From assembly GCA_006503475.1 (NCBI GenBank), contig RSEH01000097.1:62001-126000 (forward strand): a stretch of 64,000 nt of DNA, given 5' to 3'. Each line of letters starts with the position of its first letter. Within the stretch, counting starts at the first letter, position 1. A model generated the notes under the pieces. The model saw only the letters and a program-made list of their open reading frames with translations, made no database searches and was not told the DNA's origin. Both the position numbers and the translations under genes were made by a program. The DNA is from Stentor roeselii (Eukaryota; Ciliophora; Heterotrichea; Heterotrichida; Stentoridae). Shown here one piece after another: positions 18,715-30,300 of this stretch.

Positions 18715-19635
18715 ATGAACCCAAAAAGTAAAGTCCTGTCTCTAATGGAGCGCACAGGAAACCTAGACAAATCCTCATCAAAAATCATGACCGCGAACAC
18801 GACAGCCTCGTCAATTTCCGCAAGTGACTCTCCAGTAAAGCGAATAAAAAAGCCTCCAAGTCTTTCAATATCGGAATCACTTACAAAAACCCCATCATCA
18901 CGTCCATTAAACAGTGTAAAGAACTCGACTATTTCATCTCTCAGCTTTGTTGAAGGTCTCAGCAAGTCAAGCTTGGAATTCGTGAAAAACATCAACTTCG
19001 CCTTGGCAGACTTGACAACAAACAACGAGAAGATGTCAAAGAAAAGTAGAGAAATACTATCAGAGGAACAAAAAACTTTGAAGTATCTCAGAGCTATCAT
19101 TGAAGAACAAAAGAAACTCTCTAGAATTGAGTCTGCTCCTGATAACTTGGAAGGCATTGAAATTGGGGAACAGCAGGTTAAACTTATCACGCAAGAAGCT
19201 GCTGAAGATCTCTGCATGTTGGAAAAAAAGTGTCAGGAACTTGTTTGGGATAACCAAGAAATGCAGAAGGTTCTGAATGGACTTGAAGTTCAAACACCTG
19301 AACTACATGTTAGACCTCGTCTTGTCCAGGCAAGTAAAATCATAGAAGAGCTGGCCAGTCACAGTCACCACGATATCAGCAAAGACGCTAAATCAGTCAA
19401 AAAACTAAAAATCCATGGAAACTACTCTCATGAAATTTCCTCCCAATTAACTCAATGGTCCTCTCACGTCACCCTGGAGTCACCAGGTCTATCAACCGAC
19501 CTTGCGAAGCTGATCCTAAAAGTCCACCAAAAGAAGTTAAAAAAGCATTCAGACCACGATCAGACTCTAACTCATCTCCATTCAAAGAAGTCTCATCTAG
19601 AGCAAAAAATACGATCCTTAGAAATATCTTCTTAA
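18715..19635 (+). CDS. Coiled-coil protein with disordered Ser-rich head, unknown
   Basis: 306 aa. Residues about 1-90 are Ser/Thr/Lys-rich with SP and TP sites and are probably disordered. Residues about 90-210 form coiled coil, and the His-rich, basic tail (about 225-306) has a second helix. No enzymatic motif, signal peptide or membrane segment is visible. It starts at ATG 18715 and ends at TAA, 19 bp before the phosphatase gene on the same strand. Confidence 0.6.
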   Translation: MNPKSKVLSLMERTGNLDKSSSKIMTANTTASSISASDSPVKRIKKPPSLSISESLTKTPSSRPLNSVKNSTISSLSFVEGLSKSSLEFVKNINFALADLTTNNEKMSKKSREILSEEQKTLKYLRAIIEEQKKLSRIESAPDNLEGIEIGEQQVKLITQEAAEDLCMLEKKCQELVWDNQEMQKVLNGLEVQTPELHVRPRLVQASKIIEELASHSHHDISKDAKSVKKLKIHGNYSHEISSQLTQWSSHVTLESPGLSTDLAKLILKVHQKKLKKHSDHDQTLTHLHSKKSHLEQKIRSLEISS

Positions 19636-19654
19636 TAGTAAACATCTGATAAAT

Positions 19655-20134
19655 ATGGATATTGAATCCGATTCTTTTCTTACATCGATAAACAAAATCG
19701 ATTCGAACCTTTTCCTCGGAGGTCTTCTCGGAGCGAGTAATCCGATTTTAATAGGACGAAACCAGATATCAGCCGTCGTTTCTCTTTTAAGTCCGAACGC
19801 AATGATCGTTAAACACCGAAATGTGAGATACCTAGAAATTCCAATAGACGACCTACCAAATGTAAACATAACAAGAGTTTTACCTGAAGCTTTAAACTTT
19901 ATCAAGAAAGAACTTGCGAAAGGGTCAAATGTTTTGATTCATTGTGCAGCTGGAGTGTCTAGAAGTGCCTCAGTCGCCATTGCCCACTTTATGGTGACTT
20001 ACAACATGACTTTTGACCAGGCTTTAAGCAAGACTCGCAAAGCAAGAAGATGCGCTTGTCCAAATCCTGGATTTGAAAGACAGCTGAAGAGCTTAGACGT
20101 GAGATCTCTCAAGAGGTACTTGGATGATAATTAA
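19655..20134 (+). CDS. Dual-specificity protein phosphatase
   Basis: 159 aa, a bare DUSP catalytic domain. The P-loop is HCAAGVSRSAS with nucleophile C97 and phosphate-binding R103; the general acid is D65 or D66 in PIDDLPNVNI. The terminal block CPNPGFERQLKSL is the usual DUSP ending. It dephosphorylates phospho-Tyr/Thr/Ser substrates, possibly MAP kinases. There is no kinase-interaction (rhodanese) domain and no targeting signal, so it is an atypical, small DUSP, probably cytosolic or nuclear. An ERK-type kinase lies in the same window (61731), but there is no evidence that the two act together. Confidence 0.9.
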   Translation: MDIESDSFLTSINKIDSNLFLGGLLGASNPILIGRNQISAVVSLLSPNAMIVKHRNVRYLEIPIDDLPNVNITRVLPEALNFIKKELAKGSNVLIHCAAGVSRSASVAIAHFMVTYNMTFDQALSKTRKARRCACPNPGFERQLKSLDVRSLKRYLDDN

Positions 20135-20229
20135 GTGTATTCCTTAAGATTTCTTATAACTTTTTCTGAAGTTCATCACTCGGCACCAGGTCCATTCACT
20201 ACCTTAAAGCATTGAATACTTAAAATACA

Positions 20230-20484
20230 TTAAAAAACTGCACATGTGCAGCTTGTGCTCTTTGGACTTTTCTCATCTTCCTGCACTTCTACTTGCTCAT
20301 AGTTAAAATAAGTGCATAGGTTCAAGTTCTTCGTTCTGTCTGCAAAGACCACTTTTTTCTTTTTCTTCTTGTCGACTAGACCGTTTATTCCTGAAGGGCC
20401 GTAAGTGTGGGATTTTCGAATCTGGTCTTTTTTTATGAGAATGCTTTTCACACTTTCTGCAACTTCACCTTTGGACTCCTCCAT
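20230..20484 (-). CDS. Small protein with PP1-docking motif and CaaX tail
   Basis: 84 aa. A Lys run leads into KVVFAD (about residue 44), an RVxF-type docking motif for protein phosphatase 1. The following LNLCTYFNY resembles the segment after RVxF in PPP1R3 glycogen-targeting subunits, but no carbohydrate-binding domain follows. The protein ends TSCTCAVF: CAVF fits a CaaX prenylation box and the Cys two residues before could be palmitoylated. I infer a membrane-tethered PP1 regulator. The start lies 31 bp from the divergent protease start. The very short length lowers confidence that it is expressed; the paired motifs raise it. Confidence 0.6.
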   Translation of the reverse strand: MEESKGEVAESVKSILIKKDQIRKSHTYGPSGINGLVDKKKKKKVVFADRTKNLNLCTYFNYEQVEVQEDEKSPKSTSCTCAVF

Positions 20485-20515
20485 TATTACTATTCCATAT
20501 TACCTGGTGAATAAA

Positions 20516-21628
20516 ATGAAAAACCTGGGACTATTGTTAGCTCTCGCTATTGTTTGTGTCGCTGTTGATATACCGCTTTCGAGGGTTTATAAGGACCAGG
20601 AAGAAAGGAGTAGCTTTTATAAGAGAATCTTCGCGAGGAAGGTTTTGAGAGGTGACAGTATCTATGTGCCCATCTCGAACTATGAGGATGCTCAGTATTA
20701 CGGACCTGTGTCAGTTGGAACCCCATCTCAGAACTTTTTGGTTATTTTTGATACTGGAAGCTCAAATCTTTGGGTCCCGTCTATGGCATGCACCTCACTA
20801 GCCTGCAAGCTTCACAAGAAATACGACCACTCCAAGTCCTCAACCTACGTAGCGAACGGAACAGCCTTCAGCATCCAATACGGTTCAGGAGCCGTAAAAG
20901 GTTTCACATCTCAAGACACTGTAACCTGGGGTGGTGTCCAAGTAGCAAACTCTCTCTTCGCCGAGATAACCTCAGAATCAGGAATTTCATTCGACGCTGC
21001 CAAATTTGACGGAATTCTCGGAATGGCCTGGCCAGCGATTTCAGTGAATGGAATAACTCCAGTCTTCCAGAACCTCTTCGCACAAGGAGCAGTTCCAGAC
21101 AACAGCTTCGCCTTTTACCTGACAAAGCAAGCAGGTCAAGCAGGAAGCGTATTGACATTAGGCGGTTACAACAACACCCTGTCGAAGAATGACTGGAACT
21201 ACGTTCCAGTGATTGCACAAGACTACTGGAGAATTGAGATCAACATGATAACAGTAGGCACCAAGAGAATCAACATCCCTGGAATCAGAGGAATCGTTGA
21301 CAGCGGGACTTCTCTGCTCGTCGGGTCTTTGGTGCTTGTTGAAGAGATCAAAGGACAGATAGGAACAGTGAACTCGAACTGCTCGAACATTGACAGTCTT
21401 CCGAATGTGACTTTGAACCTGGGAGGGATCAACTATGTGATGACCCCAACTGACTATGTACTTGAACTCACCAGCCAAGGACAGAATCAGTGCATTAACG
21501 GGTTTGATGCTACAGTCTTCCCTTCACAACTTTCAAATACTTTGATTTTAGGAGATCTTTTTATTAGGAAGTTTTATACCCACTTTGATTTCGGTAATGC
21601 CAGAGTCGGATTCGCTACTGCTCTTTAA
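20516..21628 (+). CDS. Pepsin/cathepsin D-like aspartic protease (A1)
   Basis: 370 aa from ATG 20516; an ATG 111 nt further upstream in the same frame lies inside the divergent neighbour and would bury the signal peptide. Signal peptide MKNLGLLLALAIVCVA, then a short propeptide, then the A1 fold: first catalytic site FDTGSSNLWVPS (D79), flap region with YGSG, second site VDSGTSLLVG (D262), and the ending LGDLFIRKFYTHFDF. Cys pairs are in the usual places. The predicted role is an acid protease secreted or delivered to food vacuoles/lysosomes. Length is typical of cathepsin D/pepsin. It is an intact, probably highly expressed digestive enzyme. Confidence 0.92.
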   Translation: MKNLGLLLALAIVCVAVDIPLSRVYKDQEERSSFYKRIFARKVLRGDSIYVPISNYEDAQYYGPVSVGTPSQNFLVIFDTGSSNLWVPSMACTSLACKLHKKYDHSKSSTYVANGTAFSIQYGSGAVKGFTSQDTVTWGGVQVANSLFAEITSESGISFDAAKFDGILGMAWPAISVNGITPVFQNLFAQGAVPDNSFAFYLTKQAGQAGSVLTLGGYNNTLSKNDWNYVPVIAQDYWRIEINMITVGTKRINIPGIRGIVDSGTSLLVGSLVLVEEIKGQIGTVNSNCSNIDSLPNVTLNLGGINYVMTPTDYVLELTSQGQNQCINGFDATVFPSQLSNTLILGDLFIRKFYTHFDFGNARVGFATAL

Positions 21629-21674
21629 TTAGTGAATTCTTATTCGGTTCAATAGAGTTGTATGAATTTTAAAT

Positions 21675-22979
21675 ATGAACTGGAATCTCTATGATGATGG
21701 ATGTAGAACTGAAAGACCTCCTCATCGAAATTCACATTTTGAGAAAGAAGGGTTTTTGAAGCAGAAAGTTAAAGAATCTCTTGAAACTAGACTTAATTAC
21801 TGGAAAAATCAAAAAATTGCTCATGATTCTTTTGAAGGTCATTGCGGAAATGAGATGATTAAACATCGCAAGTCGAAAAGTCACTTTTCTAGGAAATCTG
21901 TGGGTTTAGAAGACTTGACTTTAGACAAGCTTAGCACTTTGGACCAAGTTTACAAACTAATCGAAACAGCTTTAACAATATTTCAGAATTTTTCAAATTT
22001 TAAATCACTGAAAGAACAGAAAGAACTGAAAAAATTGGAAAAAAACCTGGAAATTTCTTTGAATCTTTTGTCAGAAGAGCAAAAAAACAGTCATCTTTTC
22101 TTGAAACTCGTTGAATCTCTGCTGGTTCAGCACAATTCAGAGATAATCTCTTTGAAATCCGAATACGAATCAAAACTTTCAGCTCTCGAGAAACAAAAAC
22201 AAGAAAATTCACCTTCAGTCAATGATTCTAAAGTTTTTGAATCTTTTAAAAGTAAAATCAATTCACTTGAAGATTTGTTGACTCATTCAGATCAACAAGT
22301 TTTAGAGAAAATATCAGAAATCAATGAAAAGTCATCAGAAATCGTGAATCTTAAGAATTTTGTATCGAGTCTCACAAATGACTTGAACCAGGTTAAGTCT
22401 GATATGAAAGATGTTGAAAGTTTCTGGCTTTTTCAGCAGGAAACTTTGCAAAAGCAGTCACAAGAACTCTTTGAGGAGGTTAAAAGACTTGAGAAGGAAA
22501 AGGAAAGTTTAAAAAAACAACACGAAAAAAACAGAAATGAGCTGATGTCATCTGTTGAAAGTTATAAGAGTCAATTTTCCAAAGCTTATGAAGCACTTAG
22601 TAGAGCAGATAAACAAATTGAATTATTGAAGCAGGAGTTTTTGGTAAAGGAAAAAAGTTATAAAGAAGAAAATGAAGACTTGGCGAGTCGTGTTGGTACT
22701 TTGGAGAAATCCTTAGACCATCTTCGAAGCGACTTAGAAATCGCTCAAGACCGTATCGAAGCGCGTAACTTCATCGTAAACCAATGCAAACAAGACGAGT
22801 TAATCCAGCTCCAGTCAATGATATCCCGTTTAAAGCACGAGAACCAAGTTCTCCACAAGCAAAACAAAGACCTCTCAACGCTAACCCAAAAGCTCGAAGA
22901 AAAGCTAATCCGTCTAACAACTGAAAAACTAGAGAATATTTCAAGATCCGATAAAACCATAAAAAAACCCAAAAAGTAA
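21675..22979 (+). CDS. Coiled-coil protein, unknown
   Basis: 434 aa. A short basic and His-rich head (about 1-75) is followed by near-continuous coiled coil (about 85-430) rich in Glu/Lys/Leu/Ser, with breaks near 190-200. The tail is basic (RSDKTIKKPKK). No recognised domain; likely a cytoskeletal or centriolar structural protein by composition only. It starts at ATG 21675, 46 bp after the protease stop, and ends at TAA 23 bp before enolase. Confidence 0.65.
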   Translation: MNWNLYDDGCRTERPPHRNSHFEKEGFLKQKVKESLETRLNYWKNQKIAHDSFEGHCGNEMIKHRKSKSHFSRKSVGLEDLTLDKLSTLDQVYKLIETALTIFQNFSNFKSLKEQKELKKLEKNLEISLNLLSEEQKNSHLFLKLVESLLVQHNSEIISLKSEYESKLSALEKQKQENSPSVNDSKVFESFKSKINSLEDLLTHSDQQVLEKISEINEKSSEIVNLKNFVSSLTNDLNQVKSDMKDVESFWLFQQETLQKQSQELFEEVKRLEKEKESLKKQHEKNRNELMSSVESYKSQFSKAYEALSRADKQIELLKQEFLVKEKSYKEENEDLASRVGTLEKSLDHLRSDLEIAQDRIEARNFIVNQCKQDELIQLQSMISRLKHENQVLHKQNKDLSTLTQKLEEKLIRLTTEKLENISRSDKTIKKPKK

Positions 22980-23002
22980 TGACGAAAATAATACATTAAA
23001 CA

Positions 23003-24367
23003 ATGGTCCTAATAAATATGCTGAAAAGAAGCTTCTCAGTCATTCAACATCTAAAAGCGCGAGAAATCCTCGACTCACGAGGCAACCCGACAGTGGAGGT
23101 GGACCTGACAACTCCTGACGGACTATTCAGAGCTGCAGTCCCAAGCGGAGCATCGACTGGGATCTACGAAGCCTTAGAACTGCGAGACAAGGACTCACGG
23201 TACAAAGGAAAAGGAGTTCTAAAGGCAGTCTCCAACATAAACAACCAGATCTTCAACGCAATCGCCGGAAGAGACGTGAAGGACCAAGTCGCCATCGACA
23301 GGTTTCTAGTAGAAAATCTTGACGGCTCTAAAAACGAATGGGGCTGGAGCAAGTCAAAACTCGGGGCAAATTCAATTCTCGCTGTTTCACTCGCTGTCGC
23401 TCGTGCAGGGGCCGCTGCTTATAAACTACCACTTTATGAATATATCAGCAAACTTGCAGGACGCTCTAGTTCAACTTTCACTCTTCCTGTACCTTCGCTT
23501 AATGTCATCAATGGAGGGTCTCATGCTGGAAATAAACTGGCTATGCAGGAATTCATGATTTTACCCACTGGAGCAGCTTCTTTCGCTGAAGGACTTCGCA
23601 TTGGGGCTGAAGTTTATCATTCTTTGAAGTCGGTGATTAAGGCGAAGTATGGACAAGACGCTACTAATGTTGGAGATGAAGGAGGCTTCGCACCGAATAT
23701 CTCTGAAGGCGCTGAAGGACTTAGTCTTTTAATGGAAGCTATTGAAAAAGCAGGGCATTATGGAAAAGTTCAACTTGGACTTGATGTTGCTGCTTCTGAG
23801 TTTTATGTGGCGAATGAGAAAAAATATGATCTGGATTTCAAGAATCCTGCAAATAGTGGAGCCCATCAATTGAGTGGAAGGGACTTGGCACATATGTATC
23901 ATCGACTTACCAAACAGTATCCCATTGTCTCTATTGAGGACCCTTTTGATCAGGATGACTGGGAAAGTTATAAGTATTTTACTCATCTTCTCTCTGGAGC
24001 AGTTCAAGTTGTTGGGGATGACTTGCTTGTTACTAACCCTGTTCGTGTCAGGTCAGCTATTGAGAAAAAAGCTTGTAATGCACTTCTACTTAAGGTCAAT
24101 CAAATTGGAAGTTTAACTGAATCTATTGAAGCTTGTGAAATCTCAAGACAAGCTGGATGGGGTGTCATGGTCAGTCATCGCAGCGGAGAGACTGAAGACA
24201 ACTTCATCGCTGATCTCGTCGTCGGACTAGGAACTGGCCAAATCAAAACTGGAGCACCTTGCAGGTCTGAAAGACTTGCCAAATACAACCAGATCCTAAG
24301 AATTGAAGAAGAACTCGGAAGCCGAGCAGTATACGCAGGTGAAAACTTTAGAAACCCCAGAAACTAA
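23003..24367 (+). CDS. ENO: Enolase
   Basis: 454 aa. It interconverts 2-phosphoglycerate and phosphoenolpyruvate in glycolysis. All hallmarks are present: [16 protein letters not shown] at the start, the SGASTG loop, the GDEGGFAP loop, Mg ligands in [21 protein letters not shown] and VVGDDL, catalytic Lys in [10 protein letters not shown], and SHRSGETED plus [17 protein letters not shown] near the end. There is a short N-terminal extension of about 16 residues ([15 protein letters not shown]); a second in-frame ATG at 23018 would shorten it by five. The extension is basic and hydrophobic and might be a weak organelle-targeting sequence, but this is unproven. The stop is 14 bp from the stop of the convergent 2343-aa gene. 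Confidence 0.97.
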   Translation: MVLINMLKRSFSVIQHLKAREILDSRGNPTVEVDLTTPDGLFRAAVPSGASTGIYEALELRDKDSRYKGKGVLKAVSNINNQIFNAIAGRDVKDQVAIDRFLVENLDGSKNEWGWSKSKLGANSILAVSLAVARAGAAAYKLPLYEYISKLAGRSSSTFTLPVPSLNVINGGSHAGNKLAMQEFMILPTGAASFAEGLRIGAEVYHSLKSVIKAKYGQDATNVGDEGGFAPNISEGAEGLSLLMEAIEKAGHYGKVQLGLDVAASEFYVANEKKYDLDFKNPANSGAHQLSGRDLAHMYHRLTKQYPIVSIEDPFDQDDWESYKYFTHLLSGAVQVVGDDLLVTNPVRVRSAIEKKACNALLLKVNQIGSLTESIEACEISRQAGWGVMVSHRSGETEDNFIADLVVGLGTGQIKTGAPCRSERLAKYNQILRIEEELGSRAVYAGENFRNPRN

Positions 24368-24381
24368 GAAATTAGGATTAG

Positions 24382-27300
24382 TTAAGAAAAACTCTCGCTT
24401 GATTCAGAATCTAAAAATTTCGAAAGACTTTCTGACGATTTTGATTCGAAAACTTCCAACTGCGCTGAACTTGAAGAATCGGATTCTGAGTCGCTTGATG
24501 AACTTCGTCGTTTTAAAGGTTTTTTCTCTGCGGGTGTAAAGGATAGGCTTTTATCATCTTTTAATTCTGGGTTGGTAGAAGGTTTTTCAGTACTTTTTAA
24601 AGGATTTTCTATCGTTTTTTGGGAAAGAGGAGAAATTTCTAGACCTGATCTTGATTTTGATGAGTTTGAAGACGAACTTGATGAATTTGGAGAAAATTCT
24701 TTTTGTTCACTGTTGAAACGATTTTCTGGAACTTCAAGAGGCGCTGAGGACTGGAAGTCAGGTGATTCGGTTTGATTTTTTAATGATTTTTCTTGAAGTT
24801 TAAAGGATTTTTCTTGGATTTTTTGAATCTCGTCTGATGAGTCTGAATCTGAAGAATCAGAACTTGATAAGTTGGAAGATTTGGAATTTTTTGATGATTT
24901 TAGGCTTTTTTCTTCAGATTTTAAGTTGGTTGGGAGGTGGTCGTCAGGGGGTTGATTAAGTGGTGGGGTTAGTTCTTTGGTTACTTTTAGTTCTGATATT
25001 TTACTTCTGGATTCCTCGAAACTTGATGATGAGGACTCTGAGCTGCTTGAAGGACTGTGATTAGGTAAATTTTGATTTTTTTCATTGAGGTTTGTTTCTG
25101 CTGATTTGTTAAATACTTGTGGATCAATTGTTGGAGGGGAGGCCAGCGGACGTTCTTTATCTGTAACTGAAATTAAAACTGGGTTTGGAGGATCCTGGTT
25201 AATCATTATAGCAGATGCTTTTCCTCGCAGTCTTTTCAAAGAATCATCATCTTCTTTGCTTTTATTAGATTTTGATGACATGATTTCATTATTCAAGAAA
25301 GGTTTTTCAAACTTGTGATCTTTATTAACAAGATCAAGTGATTTTTCTGATTCGTTTTTTAATTCATTCAGACTTTGGACAAATTTGGTGGCTGGGAAAA
25401 CAGTTTTAGGAGTTGATTTAAATGATTCATCCGATTCTCTCCTTGATTTTGTTTTTAACTTTGGCTCTCCAAGAGGCTCTGAATCTTTAGACTCAGACTT
25501 TTCGTGTTTAAAATTGTTTAAAGATGATAAATCAATTTCTTGGACGGGCACTTTCTTTTCTGAAGATATTTCACTATTTTTAGATGAATTTTCACTTCTT
25601 GCTGAATGTTTTTCGTTTAATTTTAATGATTTTTCACTAATATTGGATGACTTTTTATCTTTTTCAAAGTATTTTTCGCCTTCTTTAAATGATAATTTGC
25701 TTTTTGATGTAGACTTTTTACTTTTTATTGAAGATTTTTCGCTACTGGATGATTCTTCTTTTCTTTTCGAAGAATTTTCACTTTTCATAAGAAACTTTTT
25801 ACTTTTACTAGAATTTTCTGAAACATTACCAAATTCCCCAGATTTTTTTATATGATTCTCTAAATTCTGAGAGTTTTTTTCTTGAGAATGTTCTAACAAT
25901 TTCAAAGAAGGTGTACCACACTGGCTATAATAATTTCCCTCAATTTCAACTTCACTATTCCCATGAAGATCATAACTTGCTTTCCACGATTCAATTTTCT
26001 GTTCTTCCTTAAAATCTGACTTTTTAATCCCTTCAAACGAACTCTTAAAAACAACTGGTTGATTTTCATTATTTTTTAAAGAACTTTCATTTTTATCTTC
26101 AATTTTTTCAAGTTTTTCCTGATTTTCAGAGGAACTTGATGAGGACTTTGATTTTTTCTCTTGTTTTTTTTCACTTTTACCTGATTTTGTTATTGAAATC
26201 TGAGGCCTGGACCTTGAGCTGTTTAAACTACTGACACTGCTCAGATTTTTCTCATCTTTGGTTAGAGTAGGAAAGTTATTCATCAAGTATCCTTCGAATT
26301 CCGGAAGGTTTTCTTCGTTTTCTCTTGATTCTTTGATTTTCTCTGATGTTTTTTCAACAAGATACTGATTTTCCTCGTTTTTTGGTTCAAAAACTCTTTG
26401 AGAAGACCCCTGGTCACTGTCCTCTTCACTTGAACTTGAGGATTCAGGTTTTTTTGAATGAAAAGAATCATTTTTTTGAAGTTTTTCTTGTTTTTTTCGA
26501 GAATTTGATGACTTTTTTGATAGTTTTGAAGAAACTTTTGATTGTTTTGAGGGTTTTGAAGAGTTTTTTGATGATGTTGAAGACTTTTTTATCAATTTTG
26601 AGTCACTTGATGATGAAGATGAGTCGCTTTTGGATCTAAGAGACTCAAGAGCATCATCTTTTAATTTTTCTTGAGGTAGGAGTTGAATGGTTGATGATTT
26701 TTCATTTGAGTACTTTGATGATTTTGATGATAAAACACTTTTTTTTGAGGACTTTTTTGATAAACCACTGCTTTTTTCCTTCGAACTTTCTTCTGAATCA
26801 CTCGAGGAAGATAGTCTTCCAGTCATTAGGTCTATCTGATCTTTTTTAGAAAAAATAGAAGAGTTTTTACTTGACTCTTTAGGGATTTTAAATGATTTTT
26901 CTGATTGTTTTAATGATTTTTCTGATTGTTTTTCTGATTTTTCTGAGTGAATTGATTGCTTTTCTGAGTGTTTTAATGATTTTTCAGAGTGCTTTGATAG
27001 TTTTTCTGAGTTTTTTAATGATTTTTCTGATTGTTTTAATGATTTTTCTGAGTGCATTGATTGCTTTTCTGATTGTTTTAATGATTTTTCTGAGTGCATT
27101 GATTGCTTTTCTGATTGTTTTTCTGATTTTTCTGAATGCTTGAATGATTTTTCCGAATGTTTTAATGATTTTTCTAAGTGTATTGATGGTTTTTCTGAGT
27201 ATTTTAATGATTTTTCAGAATGTATTGATGGATTTTCAGAGTGTTTAAAATAATTTTCCGAGTGTTTTTCTGATTTTTCAGAGTGTATTGATGGTTTTTC

Positions 27301-30300
27301 TGAATGTTTTAATGATTTTTCAGAGTGCATTGATGGATTTTCTAAGTGTTTCAAAGAATTTTCTGAGTGCTTAAATGATTTTTCAGAGTGCTTAAATGAT
27401 TTTTCTGAGTGCTTCAATGATTTTTCTGAGTGCTTTAATGATTTTTCTGTATCTTTTAATGATTTTTCAGAGTGAATTGATGGATTTTCAGAGTGTTTCA
27501 TAAAATTCTCCATGTCTTTTAATGATTTTTTAGAGTTCTTTAAGGATTTTTCTGATTGCTTTATTGATTTTTCTGAATGCTCTGATGATTTTTCAGAGTG
27601 TTTTGATGATTTTTTGGAATGCTTTAATGATTTATCTGATTGATTTAATGATTTTTCTGATTGTTTTAATGATTTTTCTGAATGATCTGATGATTTTTCA
27701 GAGTATTTTGATGATTTTTTGGAATGCTTTAATGATTTATCTGATTGATTTAATGATTTTTCGGAGTGCTTTAATGATTTTTCTGATTGCTTTAATGATT
27801 TTTTAGAGTGTTTTAATGATTTTTCTGAAGACTCTGATGATTTTTGAATATGTTTCAATGATTTTTCTGAATGCTTCGATGTTTTTTCTGATTTTTCAGA
27901 GTGTTTCAATGATTTTTCTGAATGTTTCGATGATTTTTCTGATTTTTGAGAGTGTTTTGATGATTTTCCTAAATGTTTTTCTAATTTTTCTGATTGTTTT
28001 ATTGACTTTTCTGAATGCGTTAATGATTTATCTGAATGCTTCAACGAGTTTTCTGAATGCTTGAATGATTTTTTTACTGATTTTTCAGACTGTTTTAATG
28101 ATTTTTCTGAATCCTTTAATGATTTTTCAGAGTGTTTTGATGATTTTTCATAGTTTTTTGATTTTTCTAAATATTTTTCAGAAATATCCGAATTTTCAGA
28201 AGAACTTGATGAAATTTTTTTATTTGGTACCTTAAAAGTGGACTTTAAATCATTTTCTTGAATATCCAAGTCATTATTTTCTTTAATATCATTTAGATTT
28301 TTTTCCCAATTTTCCTGAATCCTACTCGCTTCATTTTTTTCAAACTTTTCTCCAAAAGTAGCATTTCCAGTATTTTCTTCAACAAAGAACTTCCTCTGTG
28401 CTTTATCAGCGAGACTTTCACTTCGATAACTAGATCTACTGCTAATTTTTCCCTTAGAAGCAAGACTAAGTGATTCAAAACTTTCCCTTTGCACAAAAAC
28501 ACGCGAATCCTTTTGTTGTTCAAAAATATTTTCTTGTGATTCAGTTTTTTCCCTCTGAACAAGCAGAAGCGAATCCTTTTCTTGATGACTTTCTCCATAT
28601 TTTACCAAGTCTTGTTTAAAATGAAATCCAGGTATTTCCTGATAACTAGTCTCAACTTTCCATTCTTTTTCCTTCTTTTTATTGATTTTCTCATTTTCCA
28701 GACATTCCTTTCGATACTCAGCGTATTGTCCGTAAGACTCAACAGGACTCGAAGAATTTTTCCTATGACCTTCTTTATCTTCATGATTATCCCCAACAAT
28801 ACGTTTAACTTCCTTAAAGCTTTTTTCCTCATCACTGGAGTTGTAATCACTTGAATATCTATCTTCTTTAACTTCCAGTTCCTCAGCATTCATTTTTTTT
28901 CCCTTGCTTTTTTCACTGAACTGTGAAAAATCATGGTCACTAGAACTGTTGTTTCGACTGTCAGTTCCAGATTTCAGTAACTTCGAGTCAGGCAAGTCAT
29001 TATTGATCGACTTGTCCTGAGGGGCAACAGTTAAAGAATACTCTAAAGTTTTTCCTTCTCCAGGAGAGCTAAAATTCGATTCCTTAAGTTTCTGTTTTTT
29101 CGGTGAAAAGTTTTCTTTTTTTTTTACATTATCAGGAGAAAAGTCGATTTTTTTCATTTTTTCGTAGTTTTCTGAATCAGAACTTTCATCTTTTATTTTT
29201 TCCAGGTCGATTTTACTGATATCGTTAATATTTGGAGATGATTTTCCAGGGAACTCCGCATTAGAAACACTTCCAAAAGGAGAAATTTCACTGATTCCAT
29301 ATCTTCCAGGAGAGTCTTCCGAATATTCATAATTTTCAGTATCCATCGCTGAGACTTTCTTAAAGTTGCTAGACTTATCAGATGATCCTCGACTTGAAAG
29401 ACTAACAAAAGATTTTTTTTCTTGTTTTTGTATCAAAGCGACTCCTAAACTTTCCATGATTTTTTCAAACTCTTCTAAAAGTACACAACTTTCAACTTCA
29501 TTTTCATATTGCAGCTGATCAAGAACCATCATGACTGTATCTCTGCTCAGGTTATTCACTCCAAGCGTTTCCAGGCCTTGCACAAAATCCTCAGGATAAA
29601 TAACTGAATCTTTATATTTAAACACTTCTCTTACAGTTAATTTCTGCCGAATGAGACTTTGTGCGATTTGCGATAAACAAGACTTGATAACCTGAAGTTT
29701 TTCTTCATCAATAAAAACTTCGCTTTCAGGACTTTCGCCATAAGCCTTTAAAAAGTTCTTATAAGGAACTTTATCAATTTCATATTCATGAGAGTAAAAC
29801 AAAAGAGTCATATATTCAAAAAGACGAGGCTGGATAATAAGTTTCGAATCTTTTAAAGCGAGTTTAAAACTTCGCATTTCTATTATCCCTGAATTTTGAC
29901 TGTCGTAAGAACTGCACTCACGGTGAAGGTCTTCCTTTCGGCTTCGGACGAGACTTGCAAGTTGGTTGTCGAAGTCGGATTCTTCTTCAGTGTCGAAAAT
30001 TTTCCAGGAAGGCAGATGTTTTTTTAGCTTTTCGATTATGACTAATGGGTTTATTTTAAGGATTTTTCCTTCTGAGGCGAAAGATGCTTCTGGGTTTACT
30101 GATTGACAGAGAAACTTGAAGAAAAGGGTCATGTCTGTCTTTGTGGTAAAGGCAAAGGGAGGACTTGGAAACATTCGCGGAATGTCGGAATATTTCAAAG
30201 TGGACTCTGAATGGCTTAGCTTTGAAAGAAGAACGTCGGCGAGACGGTCTATGTCGAGTCGGTGAAGCTGCATTGAAAGGTAAAAATGCTTGAAAATGTC

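Noticed and set aside
21158-21478. 106-codon frame antisense to the aspartic protease
   Set aside because: Overlaps a conserved catalytic gene; no homology or leader pattern.
26892-28064. Several hydrophobic plus-strand frames that look like membrane proteins
   Set aside because: They are the reverse complement of the Lys/Ser heptad array; the repeated hydrophobic pattern follows from the 21-nt unit.
26890-28170. Short regular repeats resembling a CRISPR array
   Set aside because: No spacers; units are contiguous, degenerate and in frame inside a coding region of a eukaryote.
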